Below the pieces are notes generated by a model. That model had not been told where the DNA came from. It worked only from the letters and a program-made list of their open reading frames with translations, and ran no database searches. Of a stretch of 64,000 bases of DNA, positions 11,543 through 21,754 are shown piece by piece. The stretch is from assembly GCA_029964075.1 (NCBI GenBank), contig CM057135.1:24764863-24828862 (forward strand). The letters run 5' to 3'. The stretch's first letter is position 1; every line of letters starts with the position of its first letter. Source of the stretch: Patiria pectinifera. Its lineage: Eukaryota > Echinodermata > Asteroidea > Valvatida > Asterinidae. The translations under genes and the position numbers were made by a program.

Positions 11543-11793
11543 TTACATACCCACTGTGGACATTCCTTTGTATTCGTGTAATTAAACAAACTGGAGCAAA
11601 AATCTTATTTTAATCCCACTGTGAAAATTTCAACCCAATTTTTTTTATCATAATTTCCTTTAGTGTTCCTCTTCATTTTGCGACCGATAACTCTAACCCC
11701 AAAATGCCTCCACTGTTTCCAGAGAGGGAGAAACCTTCAAAGCGTTCACGCTTCCTGCATCATGTGGACCTCTCTTGTTCACAGGTCCACAAA
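11543..11793. repeat. Dispersed repeat family F copy 2
   Basis: Collinear with 8879-9142 in the same orientation, with indels. It abuts the next element on its right. Confidence 0.7.
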
Positions 11794-11819
11794 GATTAAA
11801 GGTCAGAGCACAGGCACAC

Positions 11820-12301
11820 TCATATGGTTGCAGACCAGTAAATCGGTCCGAAATTGCCTACGCCGGCAAAATCACGATTTGCATGCCCTCAAAATCTTCA
11901 GTATTTGAGCATGCTGTGGGCCATGAACTTGAGGGTTTGTAAAAAATATGGGTGGAAGCCGTGCACAGGACTGTGAACTTGTAGTTCCGTTCAATTTGGA
12001 TGTAATTTGGACCCTAAAAGCGCTCTATTTTGCATTTGAGTGTAGGCATCGTTTTTCAAAATGGCGATGGGCTTCAGGACTATTTTCATGGGTGATCATC
12101 TTCGGATGGAAATTTCTCCTAAAAGTCACCAGTTGACCCCCCAAAAATTGAAAAGAAAATGAAAGATGATGAAATAAGCTTTAATTTGATGTGTGTCTCG
12201 AACACCTTGGAGAGTTGTGAGTATTTTCCCCGAATTTCTGAAGTGGGAGCAGTTACCATTGGGGTCTATGGAAGTTTATTTACTGGTCTGTAACCATATA
12301 G
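11820..12301. mobile_element. Non-autonomous DNA element with CAGACCAGTAAAT termini, copy 1
   Basis: Inverted termini CAGACCAGTAAAT (11831) and ATTTACTGGTCTG (to 12290); the inversion extends outward (CATATGGTTG/TAACCATATA). The body is noncoding and very similar to 35333-35783 in the same orientation. The frame at 11948-12136 is retained in both copies only because they are young. No transposase domain is visible. Confidence 0.85.
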
Positions 12302-12534
12302 GCTGAACATCGATAACTTGGGGAGCGATAGGGTGGCCACTAATAATGTGCTGTGCAGTCCGCCTACGCGCCGTTATTTGTTGAACGGGTCCCTCAAAGA
12401 ACGATGTAGGTGTTTGTACCGGTTCAGCGTCTGCCGTGTTCGAGCGGGATAAGCGGAATAGAAATATGATTTATGCTAACTCTGCGTCAATAATGTGCAT
12501 GTGGCGTTTAATAATTTACCGTGGTCTGATATTG
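12302..12534. other. Short unique spacer
   Basis: No feature recognised between the preceding element and the tandem array. Confidence 0.4.
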
Positions 12535-13815
12535 ATTGGGGTGGGGTGGCTCGCTGTGTAGTGTCGGGGCTTCGAGAGTGGGAGTTCGATTCCCACTTTG
12601 GGACACATAAGGTGCTTGTGTCCTCAGGCAAGTAATTTAATGACTTTCCGTAAACAAGCAGATGAAAATGGCCGATTCTGTGTGGATTATAGTGTGGTTA
12701 TGTGACGATTGGTTGGGTGGGGTAGCTTGCTTGGTTGTTTTTTTGGGCTTCACGAATGTGAGTTCGAATCCCAACACGGGACACATACGGTGCTTGTGTC
12801 CTCGGGCAAGTAATTGGATGATTTACCGTCAACAAGCAGACTAAAATGGCCGTGGCTGTGTGGATTATAGTGTGGTTATGTGATCATGGGTTGGGTGTGG
12901 TGGCTTGCTTGTTTGTTGTTTTGGGGCTTCACGAATGTGAGTTCGAATCCCATCATGGGACAAGTACGGTGCTTGTGTCCTCAAGCAAGTAATTGGATGA
13001 TTTACCGTCAACAAGCAGACTAAAATGGCCGTGGCTGTGTGGATTATAGTGTGGTTGTGTGATCATGGGTTGGGTGTGGTGGCTTGCTTGTTTGTTGTTT
13101 TGGGGCTTCACGAATGTGAGTTCGAATCCCATCCTGGGACACGTACGGTGCTTGTGTCCTCAGGCAAGTAATTGGATGATTTACCTTCAACAAGCAGACT
13201 AAAATGGCCGTGGCTGTGTGGATTATAGTGTGGTTGTGTGATCATGGGTTGGGTTGGGTGGGGTGGCTTGCTTGTTTGTTATTTTGGGCTTCACGAATGT
13301 GAGTTCAAATCCCATCATGGGACACGTACGGTGCTTGTGTCCTCAGGCAAGTAATTTAATGATTTACCGTAAACACGCAGACTAAAATGGCCGTGGCTGT
13401 GTGGATTATAGTGTGGTTGTATGATCGATTATACTTTTCTGGGACTTCGAGAATGTGGGTTCGAATCCCACCAGTGTTTTGTGTCGTTCGGCAGGATAAT
13501 TTAACAATTTACAATAAGCATGGCTGTTGTTGTGTTGTTGATAAGTATGGTGGTATGATGGGTGGGGTGGCTTGCTTGTTTGTAGTTTGGGAATTTGGGA
13601 GTTCGAATTCCAGCATGGGACACTGTGCTTGTGTCCTATAGATAATTTAATGAATTAACGTAAACACGATGAGAAAAGAAAAAGAAAACATGACAGTTGC
13701 TGTGATGATTAGTGCGAATGTCTGATCACGGGTTAGATAGGGTGGCTTGCTTGCTTGCAGTTTTGGGAATTTGAGAATTTGGGAGTTCGAATCCCACCAT
13801 GGGACAGGGTGCTTG
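12535..13815 (+). repeat. Tandem array of a tRNA-derived, SINE-like ~180-bp unit
   Basis: About eight head-to-tail units. The T-arm/B-box block GAGTTCGAATCCCA (variants) starts at 12582, 12760, 12939, 13118, 13301, 13457, 13599 and 13783, so spacing is 178, 179, 179, 183, 156, 142 and 184 bp. The first unit keeps a perfect T-stem (TGGGA then GTTCGAT then TCCCA). Upstream in each is an A-box-like GGTGGCTTGCTTG; downstream is GGTGCTTGTGTCCTCAGGCA, the SINE-body phrase also seen at 21755-21990, 24395 and 63671-64000. The central units are nearly identical, suggesting recent amplification or homogenisation. I do not call these tRNA genes, because acceptor and anticodon stems are not evident. Confidence 0.8.
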
Positions 13816-13834
13816 TTCCAAGACAAACCACAGC

Positions 13835-14152
13835 TGCTTATTTTTTGTCTCAGTCGGTTAATTTCTCTCAGCTGGGCATTTTGGCTTGCGTTAAGTCAGA
13901 AATAAATCCAAGACAAGCCAAGGCTTCTAAGCCTGGTCACAGAGCGCACAAGATTCTATTCAATTTATACAGCAAGGCTGTAACCAATGGAAGTCTTTGC
14001 ATGCATGTGGTCTACACAATAGGCGGAATCGAGTCTTTTCATTGGCACTACGGTGTTATCCTATAAGATAGCACTGCCCGGATCACAAGCGAGAGTCAGT
14101 CAGTGAGATGGGTGCAAAAGGACACCAGACAGGCTGGCCCTCTGGGACCATA
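13835..14152. repeat. Dispersed repeat family M copy 2 (array collapsed)
   Basis: Shares with the 4480 and 19720 loci the left blocks (CAGCTGG, CACAGAGCGCACA, TTCAATTTATAC) and the right block GGCCCTCTGGGACCA. It holds only one array unit (AGTCAGTCAGTGAGATGGGT). It shows the family with almost no minisatellite expansion. Confidence 0.65.
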
Positions 14153-14430
14153 GCAAAAAATGTAGGATTATATAAACGTGAATTTTTCCAAGTGGCGTCA
14201 CTTTAATGGAATCACCCAACGTATACATGTATAGGCCTATAAGCTTCAGTTGAGCGTGGGCTCATTTATTTTCGACCCACCCAGTTCAAGATTAATCAGA
14301 GAACGCACAGCTTTTACAGATTACAAGTTTACAATATAAATGGTAGGGTCTTCGATTTTCTGCTTTCGCTGGAATGCAAAAATTCACAGGCCCGTGACAT
14401 TGTACTTTGATCTTTCATGGAGATATTTTC
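14153..14430. other. Unique spacer
   Basis: No gene seen; TAGGCCTA at 14232-14239. Confidence 0.4.
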
Positions 14431-14524
14431 GCAAGGATAATTTATGTAAAAACCTTGATCGTTTATTTTATGCGCATATACAGGGTGCCCCCAAAAATTC
14501 GTGCAAGCAGACATCCTTTAATTT
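14431..14524 (+). repeat. Upstream member of a local ~94-bp direct duplication
   Basis: GCAAGGATAATTTATG through ACATCCTTTAATT recurs at 14644-14737, about 213 bp downstream, with roughly nine in ten bases matching. The duplicated segment spans the left junction of the family B element, so it contains both host flank and element end. Confidence 0.85.
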
Positions 14525-14612
14525 ATCAAAAACTAATTAACACGAGTGTTTCATCTCGATGGAGCATATTACTTATACTCTTGTGTATAGTCAGTAAAAA
14601 TGCCATGGAAAT

Positions 14613-14938
14613 CATGGGCGTCGCGAGGGGGGGGGGCAAGTTTGCAAGGATAATTTATGCAAAAATCTGATCGTTTATTTAATGCGCATATACAGGGTGG
14701 CCCCCCAAAAAATTGTGCAAGCAGACATCCTTTAATTCTGGAAAACAAAAAAAAGGGGAAAAAGACATGCGTAGCCATATTGCTGTTAAATTGATGGGGG
14801 GGGGGGTATAGGGCAAATGCTCCCCTGCTCACGCTCGGAAAAATGATAAATTGAGAATATAATGAAAAAGTAAAGGAATTTTGGCGAAAAATTTGCTTTG
14901 CCCCCCCCCCGGAAAAAAAAATCCTGGCGGCGCCCATG
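14613..14938. mobile_element. hAT-like non-autonomous insertion with 8-bp target duplication
   Basis: Termini CATGGGCGTCGCGAGG and CCTGGCGGCGCCCATG are near-perfect inverted repeats. ATGGAAAT stands directly on both sides (14605-14612 and 14939-14946) and occurs once in the uninterrupted family B elements, so it is a real target-site duplication. Eight bases fits hAT-type transposition. The interior has G and C runs and no coding frame. It also holds a copy of DNA from outside its own insertion site (see 14644-14737). Confidence 0.85.
14644..14737 (+). repeat. Downstream member of the ~94-bp duplication, inside the hAT-like insert
   Basis: Copy of 14431-14524, including the junction between unique DNA and the CAGGGTG end of family B. 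It lies wholly inside the inserted element, just within its left terminus and G run. Confidence 0.8.
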
Positions 14939-15194
14939 ATGGAAATCCATTCATGCAAACCAGAGATCTAACAGATTATAAAAGGCTATGGTTTTTTCAC
15001 TCATTCCAATGGGATGGGATTTACACAGTTAACTTATAATTTACATTAGTGTGCAAAGGCCCATGACAATCTAATGCACTGACATCGCTAACTGCGTTAA
15101 ACCCTATTGGAATGGGTGAAAAACCCATATCCTTTTAAAATCTGTTAGATCTCTGGTTTCCATGAACGGATTCCATGGCATTTTCCATGATTAT

Positions 15195-15313
15195 ACACAA
15201 GAATGATATATAATTGTTAGTGTTTTTCCTCTGATCATTGTTCAGCGCATTGGGACCCCGTGTGAAATGCGCTTTATAAGAATGGTTTCTTATTATTATT
15301 ATTATTATTATTA
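15195..15313 (+). mobile_element. SINE 3'-end fragment nested in MITE B
   Basis: The phrase TTCAGCGCATTGGGACCCCG, then GAAATGCGCTTTATAAGA, ends in eight ATT units. This is the usual LINE-like tail and microsatellite end of a tRNA-derived SINE. Only about 110 bp are present, so it is 5'-truncated. It interrupts the family B sequence between TTATACACAAGA and AAGAGTATAATTA. Confidence 0.7.
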
Positions 15314-15649
15314 AGAGTATAATTAATATGAAATACCTTTATCAGGTAGTTTTTGAGAAATTAAAGGATACCTACTTGCACAATTGGTTTTTTGACACCT
15401 TGTTACGGTGCTATCAGTAAAAATCGCTGTCATCGAACAATAAATAACGAATATATATAACAAGAGGAACATGACCAAGAGGAACATGACATAGGCTATT
15501 ATGAAATGATCCATGAAAAATCATAAGAGATAGCATAAACAAATATACATATTTCATTTTAAAAGATATCGTATAGGTTTCATGAGTGGACAATTGTACA
15601 TGGTGATTCAAAAAAAAAAAAAAACCAACCCCCCTCCAAAAAAAACCAA

Positions 15650-16276
15650 CCAAGCGGACTCGTTATATTTCTTATTTAAGAAAATAGGTAGCACGGAAAA
15701 ATAATAACTACTGGAAAGCCTATTCTTAAGCTACTTTTAGGTGAAAAAAAGTACTGAAATAATTCAATCCGTTTAAAGAATATCACCATTTTGAACGCAA
15801 TGCCCTTAAACCTGTTCCGTCCCAAAAAAGCAATTTACTATGTATTCTTACTGTTTGGAAAAACAAAGAAAATGACACAGAATACTTGTTTCAACAACTT
15901 TCAACAACTGCAGTGCACAGAATCATTATTAACAACCCTGATTAGGCAAACAATATGATTTATAAAATCCAAATAGGGGCCTTCAAAAGAACTGTATTTA
16001 ATATTTTTAACTGTTAAACTGAGTTTTTTTCGCTGGTGATGTTTGAAGACAATTATTACGACGAATATTGAAATCGCATTTGGACGAAAGGGGTTTTAGG
16101 GTCATCGTGTTTAAATGGTGATATTCTTTGAACGGATTGGGCAATTTCAGTATTCATTTCATCTAAAAATAGCTTATGAAATTGGGTTTCCAGTCATTAT
16201 TATGTTTGGTGCTACAAATGTTTTTTAAATATGAAATATAATTTTGGGCTTTGGGTTCCGCTTTTTTTGACTCGCA
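15650..16276. mobile_element. Palindromic MITE family C copy 1
   Basis: The arms are inverted copies: TTTAAAGAATATCACCATTT near 15772 pairs with AAATGGTGATATTCTTTGAA near 16113, and ACTGGAAAGCC near 15711 pairs with GGGTTTCCAGTCATTAT near 16182. The right end is GGGTTCCGCTTTTTTTGACT. Related copy at 28030-28599. No coding capacity. The A-rich left edge is diverged. Confidence 0.75.
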
Positions 16277-16296
16277 CAGTAGTTGCATTGGCGTAC

Positions 16297-16531
16297 AACT
16301 GCTCTCTAAATTCTAAAGAGTGAAAATTCACTCCATTCGAGTGAAGTTTCACTTCCTCAGTCGGAAACTAGGGACTAGACGTTTTAGAGTGAAATTTCTT
16401 CAATCGTAAAGATCGAGGTTTCACTCGAGCTTCGACTAAAGTGGTTCATTTTTCCTGTCAATCGAAAATGAGAGTGATTTTCACTCTAAAACGTCTAGTC
16501 CCTAATTTCAGTCTTTGGAATTTAGAGAGTG
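16297..16531. mobile_element. Small palindromic element, GAGTGAAA family copy 1
   Basis: CTAGGGACTAGACGTTTTAG (16369) pairs with CTAAAACGTCTAGTCCCTAA (16486), and the outer CTCTCTAAATTC pairs with GAATTTAGAGAG. The word GAGTGAA or its complement occurs about eight times. A diverged second copy lies at 39047-39245. Confidence 0.75.
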
Positions 16532-17659
16532 GTGTCCAGTAATGCAAGGCAGCAACCGGGTGCTTTGTTTCCTCAGGCGTCTTTCAATAGGTTTTAAACC
16601 AAAAAACCCAAATTAAAAAAACAAAACCCGGTTTTGTTTAATGAAGGTTGGCAACTATCGTTGAATATGAAACAAAAATCCACTTTTCTTAAAAAAGACA
16701 GCATACCAGGCGCAATGATTTTACTCATTGTTTGCAAAAGTTGCACATTATACCTGTAAAAGTTAAGAGTTAATGTCAGCATAAGGCCTTCTGGCAGTGT
16801 GTTCTCGCTTCGACTAATCGTGCACAAACTCGCACTGTTATCAGTTTTGAAATGAATTTGTTTACACCTTTGTCAGTAAACATACTGTCATTTTACTGCT
16901 TTACGAACGATAAAGGTCACGGGTCCACATTTTTATCTTCGCCACATAAACGATGGAAAAATCGTATCTATCCTCCATACCAGATGTCGCCCAAACTATA
17001 AAATCCTCAGGGCATTAATTTGAGCGGAGATGTATCAGGAATGCTAGTTGGACGAAGATAAACGCGATTGGAATGACAGTCAAACGTTGGCTTGTATTCG
17101 TTCTCATCTCCCCCGCCAATTTTCTTCCCCAATTTCCCCAGCAGTTTTTTTTTTCTTCAGCGGCAATCCCTTGGGAATATCCCTTCTGATGTAGTGTAAG
17201 CGTGTATTCTTTGAAGTTTGAGCATTGTGTTGAAGAAGAAGAAAAAAGCCCCGACTGCACCCGTATTTAATATGGGATACTGCAAATTATTTCCCTACGG
17301 TTATAGGTGTATCCCGAGGGTTCTGATGTGCTGATCAGTCTTGGCGCGACGGTCGCCCAATTTATACGGAAACGGTTTTGTCAGGGTGACATTTTCAGCA
17401 CTTGCCTTTTGGTGCAACTGTGGCCGGGTCAACTGTATCAGAATTGCAGTGGTGAGAGGCAAAAAAAAAAATGTTTACGCAATGATGCCATCTGTTTTGC
17501 GCAATGATGCTATCTGCCGCCCTCTGTCGTTCTCAGATCACTGAGTCTCCGTTTACGCTGTAGCCACTGTAAACAAAGTAAGATTGATTAAAGTTGAAAA
17601 AAAGTAAGACTGCTGCAAACTGCTTACTGACTAGATGGACCTGAAATGTATAAATCTAA
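16532..17659. other. No gene recognised
   Basis: Unique, mixed composition. Short frames on both strands have no family resemblance. Confidence 0.45.
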
Positions 17660-19715
17660 AAATTAATGTGGCCTGACGTTGCGAACTTAGCAAGTTCTTC
17701 TTCAGAGGCTAAAACAGAAATGACAGAGGTACATACATTAACATGGGGGTGCACACAAACATGCAGGGCTGAAAGAAGAAACACAAAAGGAGGATTAGGT
17801 GGGAAAGGTGTGGAAAGATGCAGGGGAGGGTGGATGAGAGAACAAAGGAACAAAGGGAGATGGCAAACCACAAGGGGTCTAGTGTAAACAGGGGAGGGAC
17901 CAGAAAGGGGAAGGATCAAAGGTCACAGGGAGTGGGAACGGACAAAAGAGTGTGAGAGTGATGATGAAGGGGGGGGGGGGACAGTATGGAGGTGGAAAGG
18001 GATGAAAGATGGGGGAAGATGGGTAAACACAAACAAGGTAGACCAGGTGGATTATCTGTAACAGAAGACAATGGAGGAAGAAAAGGATTAATCATTCCCA
18101 AGTTGGATGTTGAGACCATGTGGTTGAATAGTTCGAAGACGATTCATCCACACTTTCTCTCTGCTGAGGCGAACTGAGTCCTTGCGATGGCCAAGAGATT
18201 CAATGCCCTGCAAAATCATATCAGAAATGGAGTGGTTAGGCAGGTTGAAGTGATGACCAACAGGAGTGTCTAGTTTCTTGGTGTTGACCGTTGACCGGTG
18301 GGCATAGAAACGCTTCTTGAGCGTATTCTTAGTCTCACCTACATACTGCACTCCACAGATCCTGCAAGAAATGAGATATATGACATTAGAGGTGTTACAA
18401 GTGATGTTACCAATGGTTCTGTGGGTAGTGACAGAAGAGTGGCCAGAAAAGGAGTCAGACTCCTGGATATGAATCTGGCAGACAACACATCTAGAACTGC
18501 ACTTGAAAGTACCATGCTGGGTGGGAGGGGATGCATCTAAGGATGGGACTTCAGCTCGAACAATCAGGTCCCGTAGATTTCGAGGACGCCTGTAAGCCAA
18601 TGTGGGGCCGTTGGGGATGGCGCGGGCAAGGCGATCTGAAGTATGGAGGATATGATGATTGGCATTAATGATTTTGCGAAGGGGAGGGAGATTGGGGTGA
18701 AACGTGGTAACCAAGGGAATCATGGGTTTGGCCATGGCATCAGGGGCCTTTCCCGTGAGAGCTAGATTTCTGGGGATAGCTTTAGCTCTGGCAATGGCAC
18801 GATGAACTTGGCGAGAGCTGTGACCCCTGGCCACCAAGTTGTTCCTCAGTATCTGTGTATGGCGGGAGAAATCGGAATCATTAGAACAAATTCTTCTGAG
18901 TCTGAGTGCCTGGCTAAACGCTATGCCAGTTTTGCAGTGCCTGGGGTGACAGCTGGAGGAGTGGAGGTACTGGTGGGTGTCTGTGGGTTTGGAATACAGG
19001 TCAGTGGTTAGTGAGTTGCCTTGTTTGCGGACGGTGACATCCAGAAAGTGGGTTTGGTGAGCCGAGAACTCCGACGTGAATTTGATGGTTCTGTGGAAGG
19101 AATTGATGTGGTTAGTGAAGGTCAAGAGACTGTCCTCATCACTGGTCCAGATGAAAAAAACATCATCAATATATCTCCACCAGATCCAAGGGCGACATGG
19201 GGCCGAGGCAAGCATGCGTTCTTCGAGGTCACCCATGAAGAGGCAAGCCATGGAAGGGGCCATGCGAGTGCCCATTGCAGTGCCGTGTACCTGTAGATAG
19301 TGTTCACCAAGGAAGGAAAAATTGTTCTTCGTTAGTATAAGTCTCATGAGGGTGCCAACATCACTGATGGGAGGAGTCGTGTGTCGATCCTGCCTTGGCC
19401 AGAGCCAAGGAGCAAGCACGAACACCCTCCTCATGTGGGATGTTGATGTACAGAGATGAGACGTCGAAAGTCCCAATGATGGCTGTGCTGGGAATCTGGT
19501 CCTTGATTCCTTCAAGCTTGCGTAGGAAGTCTGGGGTGTCGTGAATGTATGACGAAATCTGTGGGACAAGGGGTTTGAGAAAACTGTCAATGAACAGGGA
19601 GATGCGTTCCGTGGGTGAGCCATTACCGGAGATGATGGGTCTACCGGGGTTGCCAGCCTTGTGAATCTTGGGTAGAAGGTAAAATCTGGCAGTCCTACAA
19701 TCACAGGGAGAAAGA
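17660..19715 (-). mobile_element. Penelope-like retroelement, 5'-truncated
   Basis: The extent is set by the 3' tail (on the minus strand, GCCTCTGAAGAAGAACTTGC, about 17675-17705, a phrase common near PLE ends) and by loss of similarity upstream of the LPKIHK block near 19715. The 3' untranslated part (17670-18087) is pyrimidine-rich on the coding strand. No flanking long repeat or poly-A is visible, as usual for this class. Only the distal part of the RT and the endonuclease survive. Confidence 0.9.
18088..19715 (-). pseudogene. Penelope-like RT plus GIY-YIG endonuclease, frameshifted
   Basis: The open frame 19704-18088 has 538 codons, but only residues from about 109 onward are the real protein. 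There, GTAMGTRMAPS (141-151) and the RT catalytic YIDD (178-181) are followed by the connector and a GIY-YIG nuclease: a Cys cluster (C402, C406, C409), VIYLI (441-445), QYVGET (453-458), R465 and E516 in REKVW. Upstream, the family-typical LPKIHK-x-G-x-PGRPI block is in another frame, open from about 19715 to a stop near 19360. One extra base (or two missing) near 19370-19395 separates the frames. PLEs use the nuclease to nick targets and the RT to prime there. The first RT motifs are missing, so this copy is dead. Confidence 0.9.
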
Positions 19716-19719
19716 AATT

Positions 19720-20645
19720 TGATTAAAGTTGACTGAAAATATATCGGCCGTTGCTTATTTGTCCGGCTTACTGATCAGCTGGCCCATTTGTCTAGGAAAC
19801 AAGACTGTGGGCAAGCCTGGAAAGCTGGTCCCAGAGTGCACAGAGCACTGTTCAATTGATACACAATGGCGAAACAAATTCATAGAATGCAGGTAAGCTA
19901 AAGTGGTAACGTGAAGGAAAATTTAAAAAGTACATGAAGTACACGGCACCAGTCGAATACCCAGGTGACAGTCTGAGGTAGGTAAATAGTCTAATGTACA
20001 AGTGATAGTCAGTCAGTGACATAAGTAACCTGTCTAATACCTAGGTGACAGTCTATTTTGTGAGGTAGGTAAACAGTCTAATTCATAAGTGACTATCAGT
20101 CAGTGAGATAGGTAAATGGTCTAATTTACAACTGATAGTCAGTCAGTGAGGTAGGTAGCCAGTCTAATACCCAGGTGATAGTCTATTAGTGAGGTAGGTA
20201 AATAGGCTAATTTACAAGTGGTAGTCAGTCGGTGAGATTAAGGTAACCAGTCACATTCATTAGTGAAAAACATTTAGTGTCGATTTCCTTGAGATAATTA
20301 ACCAGGCTAAATCCAGAGTGACAGTCACTAAGATGGTCTAATTCGCACGTGACAGTTAGTCATCGCGATAAGGTAACCAGCCAAATTCACAAGTGACTGT
20401 CAGCGAGAGCAAGTCTAATTCACTCTGGTACCAGCAAAGAAGTCCAGTTATAATTTAAAAGTCACCGTTAGTCATTGATATAGGTAACCACTGACCAGTC
20501 AATTTATAAGTAACAGTCAGTCTGTCAGTGAGATAGGTAAATTAGTCTAGTTCGCAAATGACAGTCAGTGATAGTCGCAAGTGTCAATCGAAAGTGACAG
20601 TTAGTGAGAGACTTTGGCAAGTCTAATCCACTCTGGGACCGGAGG
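19720..20645. repeat. Dispersed repeat family M copy 3 with expanded ~42-bp minisatellite
   Basis: Left block CAGCTGGCCCATTTG, CCCAGAGTGCACAGAGCA and TTCAATTGATACACA, then from about 19965 more than a dozen degenerate units of GAGGTAGGTAAACAGTCTAA type with GTGACAGTCAGTCA, ending in CACTCTGGGACCGG. Same family as 4480-5150; units are more diverged and the array longer. Confidence 0.75.
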
Positions 20646-21754
20646 GGAAAAAAGGTCAGTTCATTGACCTCCAGTTTGCTGATCCATCGGTCAATTTCTC
20701 GACCGCAGACTGTATATTCAGAAGCTCGCCAAATTGATCGGGATGCGCACATCTTGAAGACACAAAAGTCAACATGCCGACGATAAATTCAGCCTTCAAA
20801 GTTCACACGGTGCAATCAAACCTTGACCCGTTAAAGTTGAAAGTTTTAATTCCTTCGCCGAACCACTTCTGAATTTACTGCTAAAATATTATACCCGCAC
20901 TGAACCGTGGAAGATATTTGTGTGCAATCAGTCAACTTGCAGTGAGAATGTATGCGATTATAAGAATTATCTGCAGTCGTCAAACAGTACCCAGACGCCG
21001 GTATAAATGAGTTATCCGTCACTCAGTATACCCTAACTTTCATGGACATCAATAAAAGACAAAATCAAAATCTTTTAAAATGTAATCCCTCAGCGCTAAT
21101 ATGTCCGGATTTATAATTTTGTGGCATTTTCGAATATCGACCTTATACCTTCTTGTCCGTGGATAGACAAAAGGTCTAGTAATTAAGAGATTCTCCAACG
21201 AGGAGGTTTAATAAGGCCCCAAATGCACTTGGCACCGAAAGAACGTGACACATCCTGCGGAAAAACACTTTGTCATCGTCCGCTTAAAATACTAGGGCGG
21301 TCCGTCCGTCTTGTTCAACTACCCATAGGCGCGACCTCGCACGTCCGATCGGACGGGGGGATGGGGCAGAGATGACGGCCATCCGACCCGCGCAGCCGGA
21401 CCGTACCGGCCTTCGATTTGTCGGCCGGACAGGCGGACAAATTGGTGACGGAATGAGTTAAGCGTGCTGGGAATTGTTTTTATTGGAATGCAGGCGGTCG
21501 TAATTTTCCCTGGGATGACGTTTTTAATTGTTGGTCAGTGTAATATGCTTGAGATGATTAAGGAGAGTCGGGTTTAATATTTGTTAGGACTAGTAGTTAA
21601 GACTGATTAATACGAGCACAGCTGGGGAGAAAACTTGAACAATCATTTTCAATTTGCCGACCGTGAAGAGGCCAACTTTATAAAGTACGACCTGTGACAA
21701 GACAAAGTGACCCATCGGTCCGGCGTTTATCACCGGTTTCCTTGGCTTGAAACG
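20646..21754. other. Unique sequence; CpG-rich patch at 21290-21440
   Basis: No exon supported. At 21290-21440 CpG and CCGG/GGCCGG words are dense (CGACCTCGCACGTCCGATCG; GGACCGTACCGGCC). This could be regulatory or a fast-evolving GC-rich repeat; nothing decides between them. Confidence 0.45.

Larger units (their letters stand above)
14480..15405. mobile_element. MITE family B copy 1, carrying two nested insertions
   Basis: Left end CAGGGTGCCCCCAAAA then GTGCAAGCAGACATCC; right end AAAGGATACCTACTTGCACA then TTGACACCTTG. The core is a large palindrome: AACCAGAGATCTAACAG near 14957 pairs with CTGTTAGATCTCTGGTT near 15145, around CCATTCCAATGGGATGGG. Removing the hAT-like insert (14613-14938) and the SINE fragment (about 15195-15313) leaves an element of about 480 bp like the copies at 31561-32093 and 46582-47067. 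TA precedes the left end. Confidence 0.85.

Noticed and set aside
11948..12136. Frame conserved with 35441-35629 (MGGSRAQD...)
   Set aside because: Both are in young copies of one noncoding element; similarity reflects recent common origin, not selection on protein.
12582..13800. Eight tRNA genes in tandem
   Set aside because: Only the T-arm/B-box is convincing; no acceptor or anticodon stem pairs across the units, and the body is SINE-like.
18298..19310. Several plus-strand frames opposite the Penelope-like element
   Set aside because: Antisense shadows of the PLE coding strand.
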